NCBI GenBank assembly: GCA_025345505.1
Contig: JANVCC010000030.1
Span: forward strand, 5,776,544-5,840,543
DNA: 64,000 nucleotides
Direction of reading: 5' to 3'
Source of the DNA: Todiramphus chloris collaris
Lineage: Eukaryota; Chordata; Aves; Coraciiformes; Alcedinidae
Below are positions 24,998 through 36,334 of the stretch, in pieces. Every line of letters begins with the position of its first letter. Position 1 is the first letter of the stretch. The position numbers and the translations under genes were made by a program. The notes beneath the pieces are model-generated. The model had not been told where the DNA came from. It searched no databases and saw only the letters and a program-made list of their open reading frames with translations.

Positions 24998-27356
24998 TCA
25001 TAATATATTATTAATGGAATTAGAAGTTACATTTATAAATTAAAAATTAATATAATTACAAATTCCATTTATAATTATCTTTCTTACCCGGAAGCCCAAA
25101 GCCCAGGTATTTAATTCTCATTTTCTTTTCTTTAAGGAAATGTAACTATGCACCTAACTTTTATTTACACTATTAAGGAGTTAACTTTCTGTTGACCTGT
25201 CTAAAAGCTGAACCTGGGTATGCACCCAATGACACTGCGACCACCTCTTTCATTGATTTGCCCCAAGATGCGTTGCATGCTCTCCCCCAGTAAAATAAGT
25301 GTAGGCCATTAGTTCTCATTGCAAACCAACCTCTACAGAAATACCAAATTTCCTCACCCAAGTCTGCATTCCTCGAATGAAGTTGCAGTATCAAGTTTCT
25401 CATTTTACAGTCTACTGCCTCTCAAAAAATTTGAATTTCGGGGACTTCAGCAAGCCAATTCGTGTCCACATGTAACTTTCCTCATTCCACTAAGACACCT
25501 ATATCAACTCCAAACTAAATACTTTGACAGTTCATGGTTGCAGTACCTCTTACAGTCAATACACTTCTTAGGCCCCTTTTTCCTCACCATCATTTCTTAA
25601 GCTTCATCAAAGTTTAACCCCATGGATCCTGATCACTCCAAAAGAAATACAGTTTGATGTTTCCTGATGACCTAATCCTTCTATTACTTTTAAATCCTGC
25701 TTATATCTCAGACATTTTCAATATTAAGTCATGCACCTTCTTCATGCTCCCTTATTAACCCCTACATTTTATATCAGGAATTATATTTGACAAATAGTTT
25801 CCAGCTTTTTATAGGAAGCAAAGATGTTGCCTTGGAAAAAAAAGAGCAATCTTGATGATTTTAATCTGTCAGGTCACAATTTTGCTTAGTAAAAGTGGGT
25901 ATATTTTGTGCTCTACTTTCAATATCAGTTTTATATTCTGCATTTAATGATCAATTCAGCCCTTCTATTAACTCTACAGGAACAGCCCCACTTTAAACAA
26001 TCCCTGACACATCTTTACCATTTTTCAAATGGAAATTTAGTGTTTTATTAAATCTCAATTTTTCCTTTCAGTAGGTTGGATTGCTTTTATTCAAACCCCT
26101 TTACTGACAGAGCCATCATATTCTACTTGGCTGCAAAATCTGAGGAACAAATTGTACCTGGTGATTTGGGTTTGCTTTTAAAGCAGCATCGTTTTCCCTT
26201 GTTTCTCTGGCTCATTCTTAGCTTCATGTTTCCTCATCTTTCCTCTCATGACTAATTCCCACATCTGAAGAAATCCCCAGGCTTTCAGTAGTGGGATTAC
26301 AGTAGGATTTTATACCTCCCGATAGAAAGCCTCTCGTATGACCCTCAGCACACACACTTGCATGAGGAGAGCAAAACCCCAGGGAACTCTCTGCATCCTC
26401 CCTCTTTCTCTTGATTCTTTTCATGTATTCTTTGGAGAATAAGAAAAAGACCAAGGTGCCTCTATTTGTGATAATGAAACCAAATCTGCTGTCATGCTGA
26501 TTCTTTCCTGCCTTTCTCAGCTTTCTCCAACTCACATCCTCTTCAGTCAATAATTGAAACCACTCAATCCCAAGGCCCAATTCCACCTCATCTTCCTAAA
26601 AGACGCATTTCCTTCATCAACATGTTTGAGCTCAGAATGGAATTAAGCATCTTGAAACAGCTCCTCATAAGGACAACAGGTCACCTCATCACAATAAAAG
26701 CTTTGTTTTTTTCAGAAACGGCAGACTTCAGAGTGTCTGTAAAGGGTTGATTTCCTTCCAAAGGCCCTTACCACCAGAAGTCTATCTTATTTTGCTGTAA
26801 CAAGGCGAGATAAACTGAACACTGCAAATTACAGTGCGTACCCAAATTAACAGACCTCTGCACAGTACTCAAAACCCCGGCATCAACTACAGCCCATAAC
26901 TATCTTGATAATAAAACCCATTTTGCTTCTTTCCCACCCTTCCCCTGCTCCTCACTTGAGCATTATTCTGAAGAACTTATTTTTGCTCAAGTCCCCAGAA
27001 CCCCAGATGTCTCTCTTGAACATTTCATAACACATAAGCAGTGAAATTACTGCTCATTTCCTTCCCTTGTTTCCACCTCACAGTTCCCTGACATTTGCAA
27101 TTCAGCCTCCTGTCCACTTCCTCCTCCTTTTATCCTCAGTCCCATACCGAGCGTCCTGACATCTTAGGAACAATAAACTTCCTTCATGAATTTGAGCCGC
27201 TATTATACAAAAGGCAATTACTTCCAGAACTGCATTTGGTTACTTACTTATTTTCTCCTTTCACAATCTGCCTGCACTTAAAAAAAAAAAAAAAATCTGT
27301 TTTTCATCCCAAAACTAATTATTTATCTCTCTTCAAGGAAACCTTTTTGCTCTTGA
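24998..27356. other. unique AT-rich sequence
   Basis: A very AT-rich patch at about 25005-25080 has weak internal symmetry. The A run 27280-27295 is the only simple repeat. The plus and minus open frames, up to about 120 codons (26224-26586 minus), are not recognisable as proteins. Confidence 0.55.
27280..27295 (+). repeat. A16 homopolymer
   Basis: Simple A run lying about 60 bp before the start of the next CR1 copy and not part of it. Confidence 0.88.
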
Positions 27357-27672
27357 CAACTCCCTGAAAGGAGGCTGGAGCCAGGCGGGATCAGTCTCTT
27401 CTTGCAAGGAAGAAGCAACAAGACAAGAGGAAATGGCCTCATGTTGCTCCAGGGAAGGTTTAGGTTGGACATGAGGAACAATTTCTTCCCCTAGAAGGGT
27501 TGTCCAGGCCTGGCCCAGGCTTCCCAGAGCAGTGGTGGAGTCCCCATTCCTGGTGGGGTTTCAAAGCTGTGGAAATGTGGTGCTGAGGGACATGGTTTAG
27601 TGGTGACCTGGCAGTGCTGGGTTAATGGCTGGATCTTAAAGGTCTCTTCCAACTAAAACAATTTAATGATTA
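27357..27672 (+). mobile_element. CR1 LINE fragment (GTGCTGAGGGACA type)
   Basis: Begins CAACTCCCTGAAAGGAGGC and continues with GAGGAAATGGCCTCATGTTG, GTTTAGGTTGGACATGAGG, CAGAGCAGTGGTGGAGTCC, GTGGTGCTGAGGGACATGG, TTTAGTGGTGACCTGGC and GGTCTCTTCCAAC, ending in AATTTAATGATT. It covers the ORF2 C-terminal end plus a full 3' UTR of about 110 bp. It is 5' truncated. Confidence 0.95.
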
Positions 27673-29427
27673 ATCTGATTGATCACTAATATTCTTCCTT
27701 GAACTGTTCCTTCTGTAAACATACATTTGAAAAATTCCTAACATCTAATGACACTAATCAGAACCACGATGACAGAAATTCATGCTCTTTGTTTACTGTC
27801 TCAGAACACAAATGGTTTTTCTCCAGAAATAAGTTGTCAGCTCTCTGACTACCAGGAGCTATTGTTAGCAGACAGGACTTGCAGAAGTTGTTTTTTTTGG
27901 TGCGTATTTGGAAGGATAGAAAATTGTGCCCTGCTCTGGTCACTTGCTGGACAAGGCAAGTACCTTGTGAGATGTCTAAGGCTGCTTTTGCTATCTCTAT
28001 GAACTTTCCAGTTCCCCTGTAAAACATTAGAAGAACTAGTTTCATCTCTTGCCAGCTTTCCAGGTTTAACAGAAAATAATTTCTGTTAGAGAAAACTAAA
28101 ACCTTCCATGTTGAAAACCTGAAAAGTTGCAAACTGAGTTAACCAAGAATTATGACTTCTCTACATGAGGTGACTTGTTCTTAGACAAAAAAAGTTCACA
28201 ATATGATCTCTACCAACATCAGCATTGTTGGAAAGGACATTAAGAAGTATTAACGAAACAAAAGGTTATTTGGCAACATGGAAATAGCACCTCGATGACT
28301 GCCAATTATACCAGTTTTTAAATTAAATAATCTCTAGTGCATATTTTCTAAAGAGAACATTCACTGGAATGGTGCAAGAGGAAGTTTCTGAAAATTCTTT
28401 TTGGTAACACCAAGTCTTCTATAACATGAATCTCCAGATACTTCTCTGATCTCTTTTGCTACATTACACGTCTTCTTAATACTTTTAATTGTTACCTTTC
28501 CCTTCCAAACGCAAGGTCCCTTCTACTTTTCTTAAAGATATACTTGTCCTTTTGAAAAAGGTGGAGAAATCTTCAAGACATGAAAGACAGTTTGGCAACT
28601 AAATAACTCCCCCACCTGCACAGCCTTCACTCTGCCCCTCCTACGTGTTCATCCACATTGTGCTCACTGGGAAATTTATTCCCCAGGAAAATTTCAAGCA
28701 AGAACAGTAGAATTAACATTGAAAATAGGCAGGAGTATTTTAGTATCCAGATTGCAGGAACAGATTTTTCCAGTGTGAACAATAACGTCATGGAACTTCC
28801 GCAGATAAATCAGCATTTGAGTGATGTTCATTTCACAGCGGTCTAAAACACGCCTCACTCACGTATTGATAAGTTTTCCCCAAACCTTTACATAGATTAT
28901 TGCTTTTGCTGCTCAAATAGAAGCAAACTCAAATCTTTCAAGGTGGGATTTGATTATTGGTTACTAATTACACAAGGTAAGATATATCTGTTGGGTCACA
29001 AGCAGGAAGCAACAGACTTTGTATTGACAGGTTTCTGTGGGTTTTGGTTGGTTGTTTTTTTTTTTCCTTTTAAACCCTCCCACCATGTCGGGGGGGGACA
29101 CGACACTCTGTTGCATGTACACTTTGTCTCCTAAATCTGATGCTTTTTAATCACAGATATTAGAAACAGACCCAGCACTGAAGTAAAGGCAAAGGAATTT
29201 TCTTCTGTAATGAGCTGTTAAACACAACAGCTCTCATATCACCCATCCTCTCCTAAGAGTCAATGTCATTCTAGCTTTAAAAATCCTCTGCAAAGGCTTG
29301 AATTTCTTTACTTGTCTCCTGTTGCTGAGGAAAGGATTAATCCAGTAATAGAGGATAAGTGACTCTGAATCCAGGATTCAGGAAGGTTAAGGGGAGAGAG
29401 CTGTAGAGCAGCACAACCACAAAATCC
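27673..29427. other. unique sequence, no gene recognised
   Basis: No transposon was recognised. About 28230-28370 has the non-repetitive AT-rich look of conserved non-coding DNA. A 9-bp perfect inverted repeat at 28067-28088 is within chance expectation. Confidence 0.5.
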
Positions 29428-29650
29428 TTAGACTAGACAGAAGGAAGAATTTTTTAATGCTGAGGGTGGTGAGACCCTGGCCCAGGTTGCCCAGAGATGC
29501 AGATGATGGCCCATCCCTGGAACCATTCCAGGTCAGGTTGGACAGGGCTCTGACCAACCTGCACTAGCTGCAGATGTCCCTGCTTGCTGCAGGGGGTTGG
29601 ACTAGATAACCTTGAAAGGTCCCTTCCAACTGAAAACTTTCTATGTTTTG
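29428..29650 (+). mobile_element. CR1 LINE fragment, 3' end
   Basis: GACTAGACAGAAGGAAGAAT is followed by GGCCCAGGTTGCCCAGAGAT, AACCATTCCAGGTCAGGTTG, GTTGGACTAGATAACC and TTGAAAGGTCCCTTCCAAC. It is the ORF2 end and 3' UTR in sense orientation, 5' truncated to about 220 bp. There is almost no octamer tail left. Confidence 0.93.
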
Positions 29651-30472
29651 AACCTCCTCTATCTGAGAGGAGGTTCTCAGGACCACTTTTAAGGATGGCA
29701 GCTGCATTTCAAGGCTGGAGAGCAAGCCCTTCATCCCGGATGGACTGCAGTGAAGCAAACAGCAATGGGACAGAATTGCAACACCAATGCCTTAAAGATA
29801 TCTTCAGGAACACAAGCTGGAAACTGCCAACACTGGTCTTTCAAGACCCCTTAACAAGCTTAAATTTGTACCATTAGAATACTCAAGAATTTTTATGCAT
29901 GGTATTTTTAAATCTATATTCCACAAGGGGCTACAAATAGGGAAAAAAAATGTTTTGACGTATACCACTCAAGTGTGAAAGTAACCTTTAGCTTTAATGG
30001 TTTATTCAGGAGCTATCCTCATGTTTTTAATTAGCTAATGCTTCACTAAGATCTGCAGTCCCCAAAAGAACATAATAGTTCTAGAAAATGGCTCTGTTTT
30101 AATTTCTCCAGTTTTAATGTAGCACACAATCTCCCATCGTACATCCCAACTGTAATTAGCATGGCTAATTACTGAAACTGTATGAATCGTAGTTGCAGTT
30201 GCTATAATAAGTACGTTTAGTGTATTTCTAAGTACATTACTGGTATTACAGAATTTATTATGAGGACACAGTACAGAAAACAGTATGCCCAATGCCATGG
30301 AATCCTCATGAGACTGGCAGAAAGGGGAGAAAGAAATAACTTGTTATTATTATGGAAACAGCAGATCTCTCCAATGCATTAGGTGATTTCCAGGGTCCCA
30401 AGTGCTTATGAAATTGTTAGATAAAAATCTGTTCACTGAAGGAATCAAAACAAACCCCAAAAACCAAACACA

Positions 30473-30546
30473 CCCCCCCCCCCCCCATCAATCCACAAAC
30501 AAACAAAACAACAACAAAAATACACCAAAAAAAAAAGGGGGGGGGG
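30473..30546 (+). repeat. C14 run and G10 run flanking an A-rich linker
   Basis: C14 at 30473-30486 and G10 at 30537-30546 are separated by a 50-bp A/C-rich linker that ends in A10. The two homopolymers are complementary and could pair. The G run continues as AGGAGGAG. Confidence 0.95.
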
Positions 30547-30699
30547 AGGAGGAGCACAGGAAAACTCTTTAGACAAGTGGTAGAACACTAACTTAAAAAT
30601 CATCGTCATGGAAGCAAAGAAAAAATTATTTCACTATCTTTAAACCACATCAACACAACAACAACGCTATTTCCTGTCACAGAGACTAGAAAATAAATT

Positions 30700-30785
30700 C
30701 CAAAACCTATTAAAAAGGTGGTTCACATCTTTGAGATTTGATAATAAATTCCAAAGATGTGAAATCCCTTTTTAATAGGCTTTGG
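30700..30785 (+). repeat. near-perfect hairpin, 34-bp arms and 18-nt loop
   Basis: The left arm (30700-30733) starts CCAAAACCTATTAAAAAGG and ends TTCACATCTTTG. The right arm (30752-30785) is its reverse complement apart from one isolated mismatch and one block of three, so 30 of 34 positions pair. The 18-nt loop is AT-rich. This is far beyond chance. The size (86 nt) and pairing resemble a microRNA precursor, but a palindrome made by templated repair, or a small relict of a hairpin-type element, is equally possible. The pattern is symmetrical, so the transcribed strand, if any, is unknown. Confidence 0.85.
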
Positions 30786-30934
30786 ATATTAACAGTAATA
30801 TTTCCTTATAGTAAGATGATAGGCTGAATTTACAGATCTCCAACAATTTTAGAAGGAGTAAACCCAAAACTCTCCTCACCCAGACCTGTGCAAGGGAGGA
30901 AGACAGCGAACTCTCTAAATTTATCTTTCCTTGA

Positions 30935-31033
30935 TGTTAAGGAACATGGTCTAGTGGTGATCTGCCAGTGCTGGGTTAATGGTTGGACTTGATGATCTTG
31001 AAGGTCTGTTCCAACCAAAACAATGATATGATA
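30935..31033 (+). mobile_element. short CR1 3' end (GTGCTGAGGGACA type)
   Basis: Contains AAGGAACATGGTCTAGTGG, CCAGTGCTGGGTTAATGG and TTGGACTTGATGATCTTG, and ends CCAACCAAAACAATGATATG. Only the last 100 bp of the 3' UTR were copied. Confidence 0.88.
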
Positions 31034-31455
31034 AATACTAATTCTTGTCAAGATCCCGTAAATAAATAACAAAATACTAACTGCCTTCTTTTCATCTTTC
31101 CAGACAGAAACAAACGTATCCACCCAGCTATACTTTGTTAATTGAAAAAGAAACCAGAATTAAAAGTCTAGCAGATGGTGCTACAGTATCGTAGACATCC
31201 TACCATGATACTCATGAAGCAGATACTCAGTTGCAGACCTCTGCACTTGTTTTTTTCTTCAAATATTAAGCAATTTAAAACCATGGCCTTGGGAAGGAAG
31301 GCGAGATTACATAACAAGCGGTGCTTCAGCGAACACAAGTAACAGCACAATGCCAACACAGATTTCAGCTTCAAGTGATAATTCTCAGACCACACCAGCC
31401 TTGAAACAGAATGTCTTCTGGTGAAGTATAATCTCCAGAGTATTTTTCAAAAGAA

Positions 31456-31565
31456 AGTGAAAAAAAAAATTAAAAAACCAAACAAACCCACACACAAAAA
31501 AACACAAACAACCAAAACACAAAACCAAAAACCCACCAAACAGCAACCAACAGATAAACAAAAAC
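31456..31565 (+). repeat. A/C-rich low-complexity tract
   Basis: About 110 bp of A with interspersed C and almost no G, for example AAACAACCAAAACACAAAACC in shorter pieces. It has the same style and strand as the tract at 34275. Confidence 0.85.
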
Positions 31566-32963
31566 CTATAACCCTGCAGCAGTCACCTCTCTTCCAGTCC
31601 TACCAGCTGCAAGAAACCCCTGGTTGACCTGGACAACTGCAGATACAAGGTATAACCAACCCAATTTTTCCGCAAAGCCACCAGAGAAGCAACAACAGCA
31701 GCCTCATGTCATCACATGACTGCTTCTTTCAGGCCATACTTAACAGGAGCAAACCCAGTCACTTTTAAATAGCATGATGAAAACCCTTCCAAACCCATGA
31801 ATGGCAGTAAGATTTCTATTGAGCAACTGAGCAAGGAATTGGAAGAACCGTCATCTGTCATGTGAACTATTGCAATAAAATTTTGCTTCTGAAAAAAATA
31901 TCTCATTTGGGAGCAAACAACAGATTGTACAGGCTCCACTTCAGGTCATGAGCAAGGAAATGTCTGTCCAAGGGTGTTTTTTAAGTCCTACTTGCATGGC
32001 CAGTTGAATTTATTCAAAAACATCCTCCTCCATTCACACTGCTGCCCACATTACACTCCCCAGTCACTCAGACGTGGGTCACAATCTGCTCCCACAAATT
32101 AGCATTACTATTTATTTATTTTAAATGAAGCATGGCAAAGAAAAAATGATGAGCAAAGTGAAGAAACTCCTCACAAGCTCGGCCAACTTTTGAGCACCCT
32201 ATGGTCCAAAGCAAGATTTGAGGCAAGACAGTCCTTTCCCATAGGGAAAGTTCCTGAGGAAAAATAATCAATTTTTTTTCTGCTGCCTCTCTCCCTTTGC
32301 TTTCCAAAGCAAGAAGCCTCACTTCTACTAATCAGTAATTGACATCATTTCAGGTGCAGGGAATTCTTCAGGAAAGGAAACTGGTGGTGGCCATCACACA
32401 ATCCAAGACAATAACAGAGATATTCTTCAGAAATTTCAGTGTGCTAACCGTTACTTCCAAGCACATGCAGACTTAATTACTGGCTACCCCATGATACACC
32501 TTTGTCTTATTTTCTAATGTGTGGCTAACAAATAGCACAATTTCAACAGAAGATGCTCACACCAAGCCTTCCTCTCCATGTTGTCGTTCGGTTGGAAGAA
32601 CAAAATAGCATTTCAGTGCAGCACTCTCACACTGAAACAGAATATCTTGCTTTTATCAACAAGTCATACAGAAATATTCTAACCCAGTAGCCATTACACG
32701 TCCAGTTACTTTAAGATTGTTTCTATCCCACCAAGAGTAAATCCATTTATCAGTGCCACAAGTACCTTTATCAGAAACCACTGGCCAAGTTCAGCTCTAT
32801 TTTTCTGCACTCCAGGACAGCAGAGCCCTAAAAGCAAATGGCATCTCATCTTAAAAGTGAGTAAATCTTACCCTTATATCTAGACTGCAAGAGCAAAGCT
32901 GGTTCAGCATCAGCACTACATGCTATGTAGTCCCTTTCTGCTTATTTTTGTAAGATACGTGAT

Positions 32964-32974
32964 GGGGGGGGGGG
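32964..32974 (+). repeat. G11 homopolymer
   Basis: Run of 11 G flanked by GAT and ATT. Confidence 0.93.
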
Positions 32975-33487
32975 ATTGTTACCACATTCTGTTCACTTTG
33001 TATTAAATTCTAGTGCAAGCAAGAACAGAATGAAGCTAATGCTTCATTGGGGAATCCTTCAAGTGTAAGTGTGGTTACAACAGTATGAGGAGAACCTGCA
33101 AATGGTGATATTTAGGGTTAAGTAATCTTGTTAAACCCAATTTTTTTCTAGGTGTCAGCCAATCAAGATTTACTGATTTTCTCACATAGTATGCCAAGTA
33201 AGAGTTCCAATTGATGAGCCATTATCAAGCTCATTTTCAAACTTGAGATGCAAGTTGTGGAAATGTTACAGACTATATAGAATTTCTGAGATTATTAAAG
33301 AAAAAATAAAATCCACTGAATGCAAATATATAAAAGTTTGTTTCTATCATAACAGAAATAGAATATGTAGTTGAAGAACTGAAGCATACAGAACTTGAGA
33401 TGTCAAATGCAAAAAAGTCCAACTTCAGAATAATCTCTTAAAGCTATTAGAAATATTTAACACATCCCAAAAATCTGTTAACGCTCA

Positions 33488-33550
33488 TATTAACGGTTGG
33501 ACTTGATGATCTTAAAGGTCTTTTTCAACCAAAATGTTTCTATGATTTCT
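33488..33550 (+). mobile_element. very short CR1 3' end
   Basis: Only the last 63 bp are present: TTAACGGTTGGACTTGATG, ATCTTAAAGGTC, TTCAACCAAAATG and TTTCTATGATTTC. It is an extreme 5' truncation of the GTGCTGAGGGACA-type CR1. Confidence 0.85.
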
Positions 33551-34844
33551 TACAGAGAGTTTCTAGTGTATTGATTTTTCATGAGAAAGTCCCTCCCTCC
33601 TCTCCTTCTCTTTGGAGAACTCCCATCAATTCCCAGCAGTGTAATAAGTGACAGTAACAGTTCTGAGGGTGTGAAAATTTCATGGTTAAAAGCAGCTTAA
33701 CTACACTGTTCTTACTCCTACTACAGTAAAACATGAGTTTTCCCTGACACCTGCCTTGTATCAGCACAGCTACTGAACCTAAGAATTGCACTGATACCTG
33801 GGATCCTATGATGTTTTGTGCCTTCACTGGAGAAAAAAAACAAACAGATCTGCTTGATGCCAAGCAAGTGTATTAACCCCTGCAGAAACTCAGCCCCGGG
33901 ATGGAATAAATGCAGATGTGCCAATTCTATAATCTAACAGCAAAACCAGAAAAGTGCAGCTGGGGAGGGTGGAAATCAAATATACCCCTTTTGACTGCCA
34001 TGAAGATAGTCTTTAAGATGTATTCTTCTTTATTCTTGAATGCAGGAATGTATGGCAGACTGTAATACCCTGTAGTCTACTGCTTTTTAGCTGGAGTATG
34101 TTGACAGCTTGTAAAGAAAGAGTCCCACTGCACCACTGGATGTTCCTGCAAGACCACTTGCTGATTCAACAGAACATCCCTACCCAGGAGCTGGAGATTC
34201 ACACCACCTCTTATATGGGTCTGATCTTCAAAGCAGCTTCCCTAAAGCTATTTGTAACTAAATCACAAAGATATAACAAAACACACAAAAAACCCACCCA
34301 AACAAAACAAAAAAAAAACCCAACAAAACACCAAAAGAACAACAAAAAACCACAGACACCAAACACAAACAAGCCCACAGTCTATATTTACAATTCTCCT
34401 TCATGTCCCCTTATTCTACTTCAGCCAAAAAACCACTTCATGAATGGCAGTATTTTGTCAATTGGTATGAAAGAAGCACAAGATTATTAATACTAAGTAG
34501 GACTTAAGCTACCCAGGATGAAAGCATGTACTAAATTTTTATTACATACAGAAACTGAATAGTTGAAGGCAATTTTTCCAGAGCTGGCTCCACAGCTGGT
34601 TTCTCAGCTCTCATGACATTACAGGGTCAGTGAATCACTGACCCTCCATCACTCAGATATCTGTCTGCAGGCAGGGAAGCAGACAGAGCTGCTGTGCTCC
34701 GAGCTGAAGCCTTGCACAGAAAAGTGCTATGTGCTGGGCTGTCTGCAGGGCCCCACACTCTGAAAATGGCTCTTTCTACAGATGCTGGCTCCTCTCCTTT
34801 CTTTTGTACTCCACCAGTAAGCGTTTTTTCCATGAATCTCTTGG
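33551..34844. other. unique sequence, no gene recognised
   Basis: An A/C-rich tract lies at 34275-34375. The 130-codon open frame at 34098-34490 runs through that tract and is not protein-like in its second half. Otherwise I see nothing. Confidence 0.55.
34275..34375 (+). repeat. A/C-rich low-complexity tract
   Basis: 100 bp built from AAAC and CAAA words with one run of ten A. It is G-poor. Confidence 0.85.
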
Positions 34845-35311
34845 AGTGGCTCCAGAGGAGGACACAAAAAATGATACAAGGGCTGGAACCCCTCTGCTGA
34901 AAGAACAGGCTGAGACAGTTGGGGTTGTTCAGCCTGAAGAAGAGCAGGCTCCAGGGGGACCTTATAGCAACATTACAGTATCTGAAAGTGACCTATAAGA
35001 AAGCAGGAGAGGATCTATTCATAAGGGTTTGTAGTGACAGGACAAGGGGTAATGGCTTTAAGATAAAAAAGGGTAGATTTAGGTTAGACATTAGGAAAAA
35101 GTTCTTTAATATGAAGGTAATAGATCACTGGAATAGGTTGCCCAGAGAGATGGGGGAGGCCCCATCCCTGGAGACATTCAAGCCAGGCTTGATGAGGCTC
35201 TGAGCAGAGCCTGACCTAGTTGGAGACGTCTCTGCTTATTGCAGCGGGGGTTGGACTAGATGGCCTTTAGAGGTCCCTTACAACCCAATATATTCTATGA
35301 TTCTATTCTAT
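34845..35311 (+). mobile_element. CR1 LINE fragment, about 465 bp, first of a head-to-tail pair
   Basis: Starts CTTGGAGTGGCTCCAGAGGA and continues GGGCTGGAACCCCTCTGCTG, GGTTGTTCAGCCTGAAGAAG, GTGACAGGACAAGGGGTAAT and AATAGGTTGCCCAGAGAGAT. It then passes GGTTGGACTAGATGGCC and ends in a doubled TTCTATGATTCTATTCTATG tail at about 35311. The translated segments ITRGNGFKIKKGRFRLDIRK-like and [19 protein letters not shown] are the typical CR1 ORF2 C-terminus. Its 3' UTR (TTAGAGGTCCCTTACAACCC) is a different subtype from the copy that directly follows. Confidence 0.96.
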
Positions 35312-35313
35312 GA

Positions 35314-35618
35314 AAGATGGGAATAGACTTTTTAGCAGGGTCTGTTGCGACAGGACAAGGGGTGATGATATTTTAAAATAAAAGAGGTAGATTTCGACTG
35401 AGGAGAAGGAAGAAATTGTTGGCACCGAGGGTGATGAGACCCTGGCCTAGGTTGCCCAGAGAGGTGGTTGATGGCCCATCCCTGGAACCATTCCAGGTCA
35501 AGTTGGACAGGGCTCTGAGCAACCTGCTCTAGTTGCAGAAATCCCTGCTCCCTGCAGGGGGCTTGGACTAAACCTTGAAAGAACCCTTCCAACAGAAAAC
35601 AGTCGGTGATTCTCTGAA
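35314..35618 (+). mobile_element. CR1 LINE fragment, second of a head-to-tail pair
   Basis: Begins within a few bases of the tail of the preceding CR1: GATGGGAATAGACTTTTTAGC, then TGCGACAGGACAAGGGGTG, CTGGCCTAGGTTGCCCAGAG, GGTCAAGTTGGACAGGGC and CCTGCAGGGGGCTTGGAC, ending GTGATTCTCTGAA. It is the TTGCAGATGTCCCTG subtype, so it is not a tandem duplication of its neighbour but a separate insertion. Confidence 0.93.
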
Positions 35619-36334
35619 ACCAATTTGAGACAATTTGCTTGCACATTAATTAATGCATAAGTATTCATTAGTAATTTTGTCATTGATGACTATGTTAAGA
35701 ATCTGGTAATCTTTCTTATAGTGAAACTGATTTATTCTCCTTTACCCACATCCTGGACCAAGGTTTTTCCCACTACACACCTCTGGCTGTCACACATTTC
35801 CCTGAGACTGGAGCCTGGCCAGCAGCAGCCATGGTGTCTGTCACCACCGATGCAGCAGCACCACCTCTACATTCAGATTCTGTTCGCTTCTGGGATAAAG
35901 GTGTGAGCTTCTGATAAAGGAAATCTCTTAACCAAAGCTCAAAATACCAACTCTGACTTCCTTCCTCAGTGTCTCAGATGGTGGATGAAGACAATCTGAA
36001 TAAAACATGCTATTCTGCAGTCACTGACTTCACACTTCTGGCATCTGCATGAAAACGCTACAGAAGTTATTTTTGAAAGAACAAAGTAATACTCTGGGGC
36101 TTTTTTTTCCCCCCTCTAAGAACTTCTTCTGAAATAGCATTCTACACTGGCAGGGCAACTAAACCAAAATTTTCTTAAAATGTCCACACGTTTTATCATT
36201 TTATAGTACACAATCAAAAAACTTGGTATGGAATCATGTTTTCACCAAAACACTTTTCCTACCAAGCCTCAAAGAATATACAAAGCCCAAAATGGTACTG
36301 CAGAAACTCATTGAAGTATGTGGGTTCCACAAGA
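35619..36334. other. unique spacer inside the CR1 cluster
   Basis: About 700 bp without a recognisable element or gene. It contains a T/C-rich run near 36101-36116. Confidence 0.5.

Larger units (their letters stand above)
29651..30934. other. unique sequence with hairpin and homopolymer pair
   Basis: Contains a possible conserved non-coding stretch at about 30000-30300 (GTAATTAGCATGGCTAATTA and neighbours), the paired C14 and G10 runs at 30473-30546, and the hairpin at 30700-30785. The last two are listed separately. No gene was recognised. Confidence 0.5.
31034..33487. other. unique sequence with A-rich and G-run repeats
   Basis: Holds the A/C-rich tract 31456-31565 and G11 at 32964-32974. 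The open frame at 31421-31627 is just translated low complexity. No gene was recognised. Confidence 0.55.

Noticed and set aside
28067-28088. 9-bp perfect inverted repeat with a 4-nt loop
   Set aside because: About one such repeat is expected by chance in a window of this size.
34098-34490. 130-codon open frame on the plus strand
   Set aside because: Half of it is translated A/C-rich low complexity, and no homology is recognisable.
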